From an uncultured Selenomonadaceae bacterium (GTDB taxonomy: Bacteria; Bacillota; Negativicutes; Selenomonadales; Selenomonadaceae): a stretch of DNA of 7,444 bases. Below, piece after piece: positions 6,432 through 7,444 of this stretch. Under the pieces are notes generated by a model. It was not told where the DNA came from. It ran no database searches and saw nothing but the letters and a program-made list of their open reading frames with translations. Both the position numbers and the translations under genes were made by a program. Position 1 is the first letter of the stretch. Each line of letters begins with the position of its first letter. The stretch is from positions 1 through 7,444 of the forward strand of contig CAJOOE010000125.1 of assembly GCA_905236145.1 (NCBI GenBank). Direction: 5' to 3'.

Positions 6432-7364
6432 TTACCAATTTTCAAAACGCCGGTTTTTATTCAATCCGTTCATCATTTTCATTTCTTCCGGCGAAAGTTC
6501 AAAGTCAAAAATATTTATGTTTTCGGAAATGTGTTCCGGATTTTTTGAACCGGGAATCGTGACATAACCGCTCTGAATTTGATGCCGGAGAATAATTTGT
6601 GCCGGAGTTTTGCCGTGAGCCGCCGCAATTTTTTTGATCGTTTCGTTCGAGAAAAAATTTTGAGTGTTTCCCCTGCCGCCCAAAGGATACCAACATTCGA
6701 CGAATGTATTATACTTTTTCAAATATTCTTTGAGTTTTTCATTTTGATAGAACGGGTGATTTTCGTTTTGAACGACGGCGGGAACAATTTCCGCAATTTT
6801 TAAAATCCGCTCAAAATCTTTCGGCGTATAATAATTGGAAATGCCGGCGGATTTGATTTTTCCTGCACGAACTCCCCGCTCAATCGCCTTGTAAACTTCT
6901 TCGTCATTCGCTCCCGGCTGATGAATAAGCATAAGGTCTGTATAATTCAAATTGAGAGCGGCAAGGGAATTGTCAATCGCTTTGTCCGGATTCCGATAAT
7001 TTCCGGGCATTATTTTTGTCGTGACGAAAATTTCTTCGCGTGTAACCGTTCCGTCCGAAATTGCCCGACGAATACCTTTCCCCACGCCGACTTCATTGCC
7101 GTAATATTGAGCCGTGTCAATCAGCCTGTAACCGGATTTAATCGCGTAATAAACACATTCTTCCGCAGTTTTGTCGTCAAGCGTCCAAGTCCCCAAGCCG
7201 ATAACCGGCATTTTGTTTCCGTCGTTCAAAGTAATTTTCGGCACGTCAATTACACTCCTCTCAATTTCAATCGAATCATTTTTCCCGGAAGTTTCGCCGC
7301 AGCCGGCAAAAAGCAAAATTGCGGTCAACGCGATACCGAATCCCGCAAAAATTTTTTTTGTCAT
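6432..7364 (-). CDS. Lipoprotein aldo/keto reductase
   Basis: This NAD(P)H-dependent carbonyl reductase of the AKR superfamily has 310 residues. Residues 1-22 are a lipoprotein signal (KK, then a hydrophobic run, then LFAGC with Cys22), without twin arginines. A linker follows to about residue 40. The TIM barrel starts at VPKITLNDGNKMPVIGLGTW. The catalytic tetrad is complete: Asp83 (LIDTAQYYGNE), Tyr88, Lys117 (VTTKIMP) and His148 (LIHQP). GISNYY (174-179) and VQNENHPF (198-205) are further AKR landmarks. The cofactor loop reads IPGSKNPEHISEN (270-282), where the common form is IPKSxxPxRIxEN. The ATG is preceded at 8 bases by GGAGGAAG (7380-7373), inside the end of the upstream gene, so the two are probably co-transcribed and coupled. 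A lipid-anchored AKR is odd because NAD(P)H is cytoplasmic. An internal site GAGAGGAG (7262-7255) before GTG 7244 (Val41) could give a soluble form. Confidence 0.9.
   Translation of the reverse strand: MTKKIFAGFGIALTAILLFAGCGETSGKNDSIEIERSVIDVPKITLNDGNKMPVIGLGTWTLDDKTAEECVYYAIKSGYRLIDTAQYYGNEVGVGKGIRRAISDGTVTREEIFVTTKIMPGNYRNPDKAIDNSLAALNLNYTDLMLIHQPGANDEEVYKAIERGVRAGKIKSAGISNYYTPKDFERILKIAEIVPAVVQNENHPFYQNEKLKEYLKKYNTFVECWYPLGGRGNTQNFFSNETIKKIAAAHGKTPAQIILRHQIQSGYVTIPGSKNPEHISENINIFDFELSPEEMKMMNGLNKNRRFENW
7255..7262 (-). promoter_or_regulatory. Internal ribosome binding site candidate within the aldo/keto reductase gene
   Basis: On the - strand, GAGAGGAG (7262 to 7255) lies 10 bases before an in-frame GTG (7244-7242, Val41). 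That GTG falls exactly where the reductase barrel begins and the signal/linker ends. The bases encode Glu-Arg-Ser, with Arg as AGG. It may be chance, but the position is what an alternative cytoplasmic start would need. Confidence 0.35.
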
Positions 7365-7367
7365 TTC

Positions 7368-7444
7368 TCAAACTTCCTCCGCAATCTTTTTTATATCGAC
7401 GGCAAGCCCGGCGACGGTCAAAAAAACTTTGTCCGCCGCCGCCG
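7368..7444 (-). CDS. C-terminal end of an unidentified protein (continues beyond the window)
   Basis: An open frame enters from the right edge on the - strand and stops at TGA (7370-7368), 3 bases before the aldo/keto reductase ATG. The visible residues are AAADKVFLTVAGLAVDIKKI followed by AEEV. This looks like a normal C-terminus, a hydrophobic strand then an amphipathic helix. Its codon use matches the neighbours, with GCG/GCC Ala and AAA/AAG Lys. The reductase ribosome binding site lies inside its last codons, so the two form an operon with this gene upstream. The fragment is too short to assign a family. Confidence 0.6.
   Translation of the reverse strand, partial: AAADKVFLTVAGLAVDIKKIAEEV

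Noticed and set aside
6273..6548. + strand frame overlapping the end of the PheB-like gene, the terminator and the reductase, considered as a frameshifted ACT domain
   Set aside because: The translation (FRKITTGKFDFTKIIQKNK...) has no ACT-like pattern and runs through the terminator hairpin into the antisense of the reductase.

Overview
The window looks like a diderm Bacillota (Firmicutes) chromosome, most likely Negativicutes (Selenomonas-like). A PheB-type helix-turn-helix protein is a Bacillota marker. The strong GGAGG-type ribosome binding sites and the two TTG starts also fit Bacillota. A tripartite-efflux adaptor lipoprotein with a TolC-docking motif and an LPP20-type envelope protein imply an outer membrane. 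The genus is inference. There are no RNA genes, mobile elements or CRISPR arrays.

Layout: (1) 1-593, the 3' part of an LPP20-like envelope protein, closed by a strong hairpin terminator at 620-653. (2) A sigma70-like promoter at 657-684 driving one gene (720-1316), a single-pass membrane protein with a PilP/GspC-like C-terminal domain. (3) A 135-bp intergenic region with one or two promoters and a perfect inverted repeat over a -10 box. (4) A tightly packed five-gene + strand run, 1452-6346: an AcrA-like efflux adaptor lipoprotein, a GT8 glycosyltransferase, a secreted protein of unknown function, a short CstA-family transporter and a 74-residue PheB-like HTH protein lacking its ACT domain. 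Gaps between these genes are 30 bp or less, with one 4-bp overlap, so they are probably one transcript. (5) A terminator at 6376-6406 that works on paper in both directions. (6) On the - strand, a lipoprotein aldo/keto reductase (7364-6432) just downstream of the end of another gene that runs off the window.

How the genes fit together: the + strand run mixes envelope biogenesis and transport functions. It holds an adaptor with no inner-membrane pump beside it, a sugar transferase, an exported protein translationally coupled to a pyruvate/peptide-type importer, and a minimal DNA-binding protein that could be its regulator. That is inference from gene order. No known multi-gene system is recognised here. 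The points most worth checking are the lipid-anchored aldo/keto reductase with a possible internal start and altered cofactor-binding residues, the palindrome over the operon promoter, and the ACT-less PheB.
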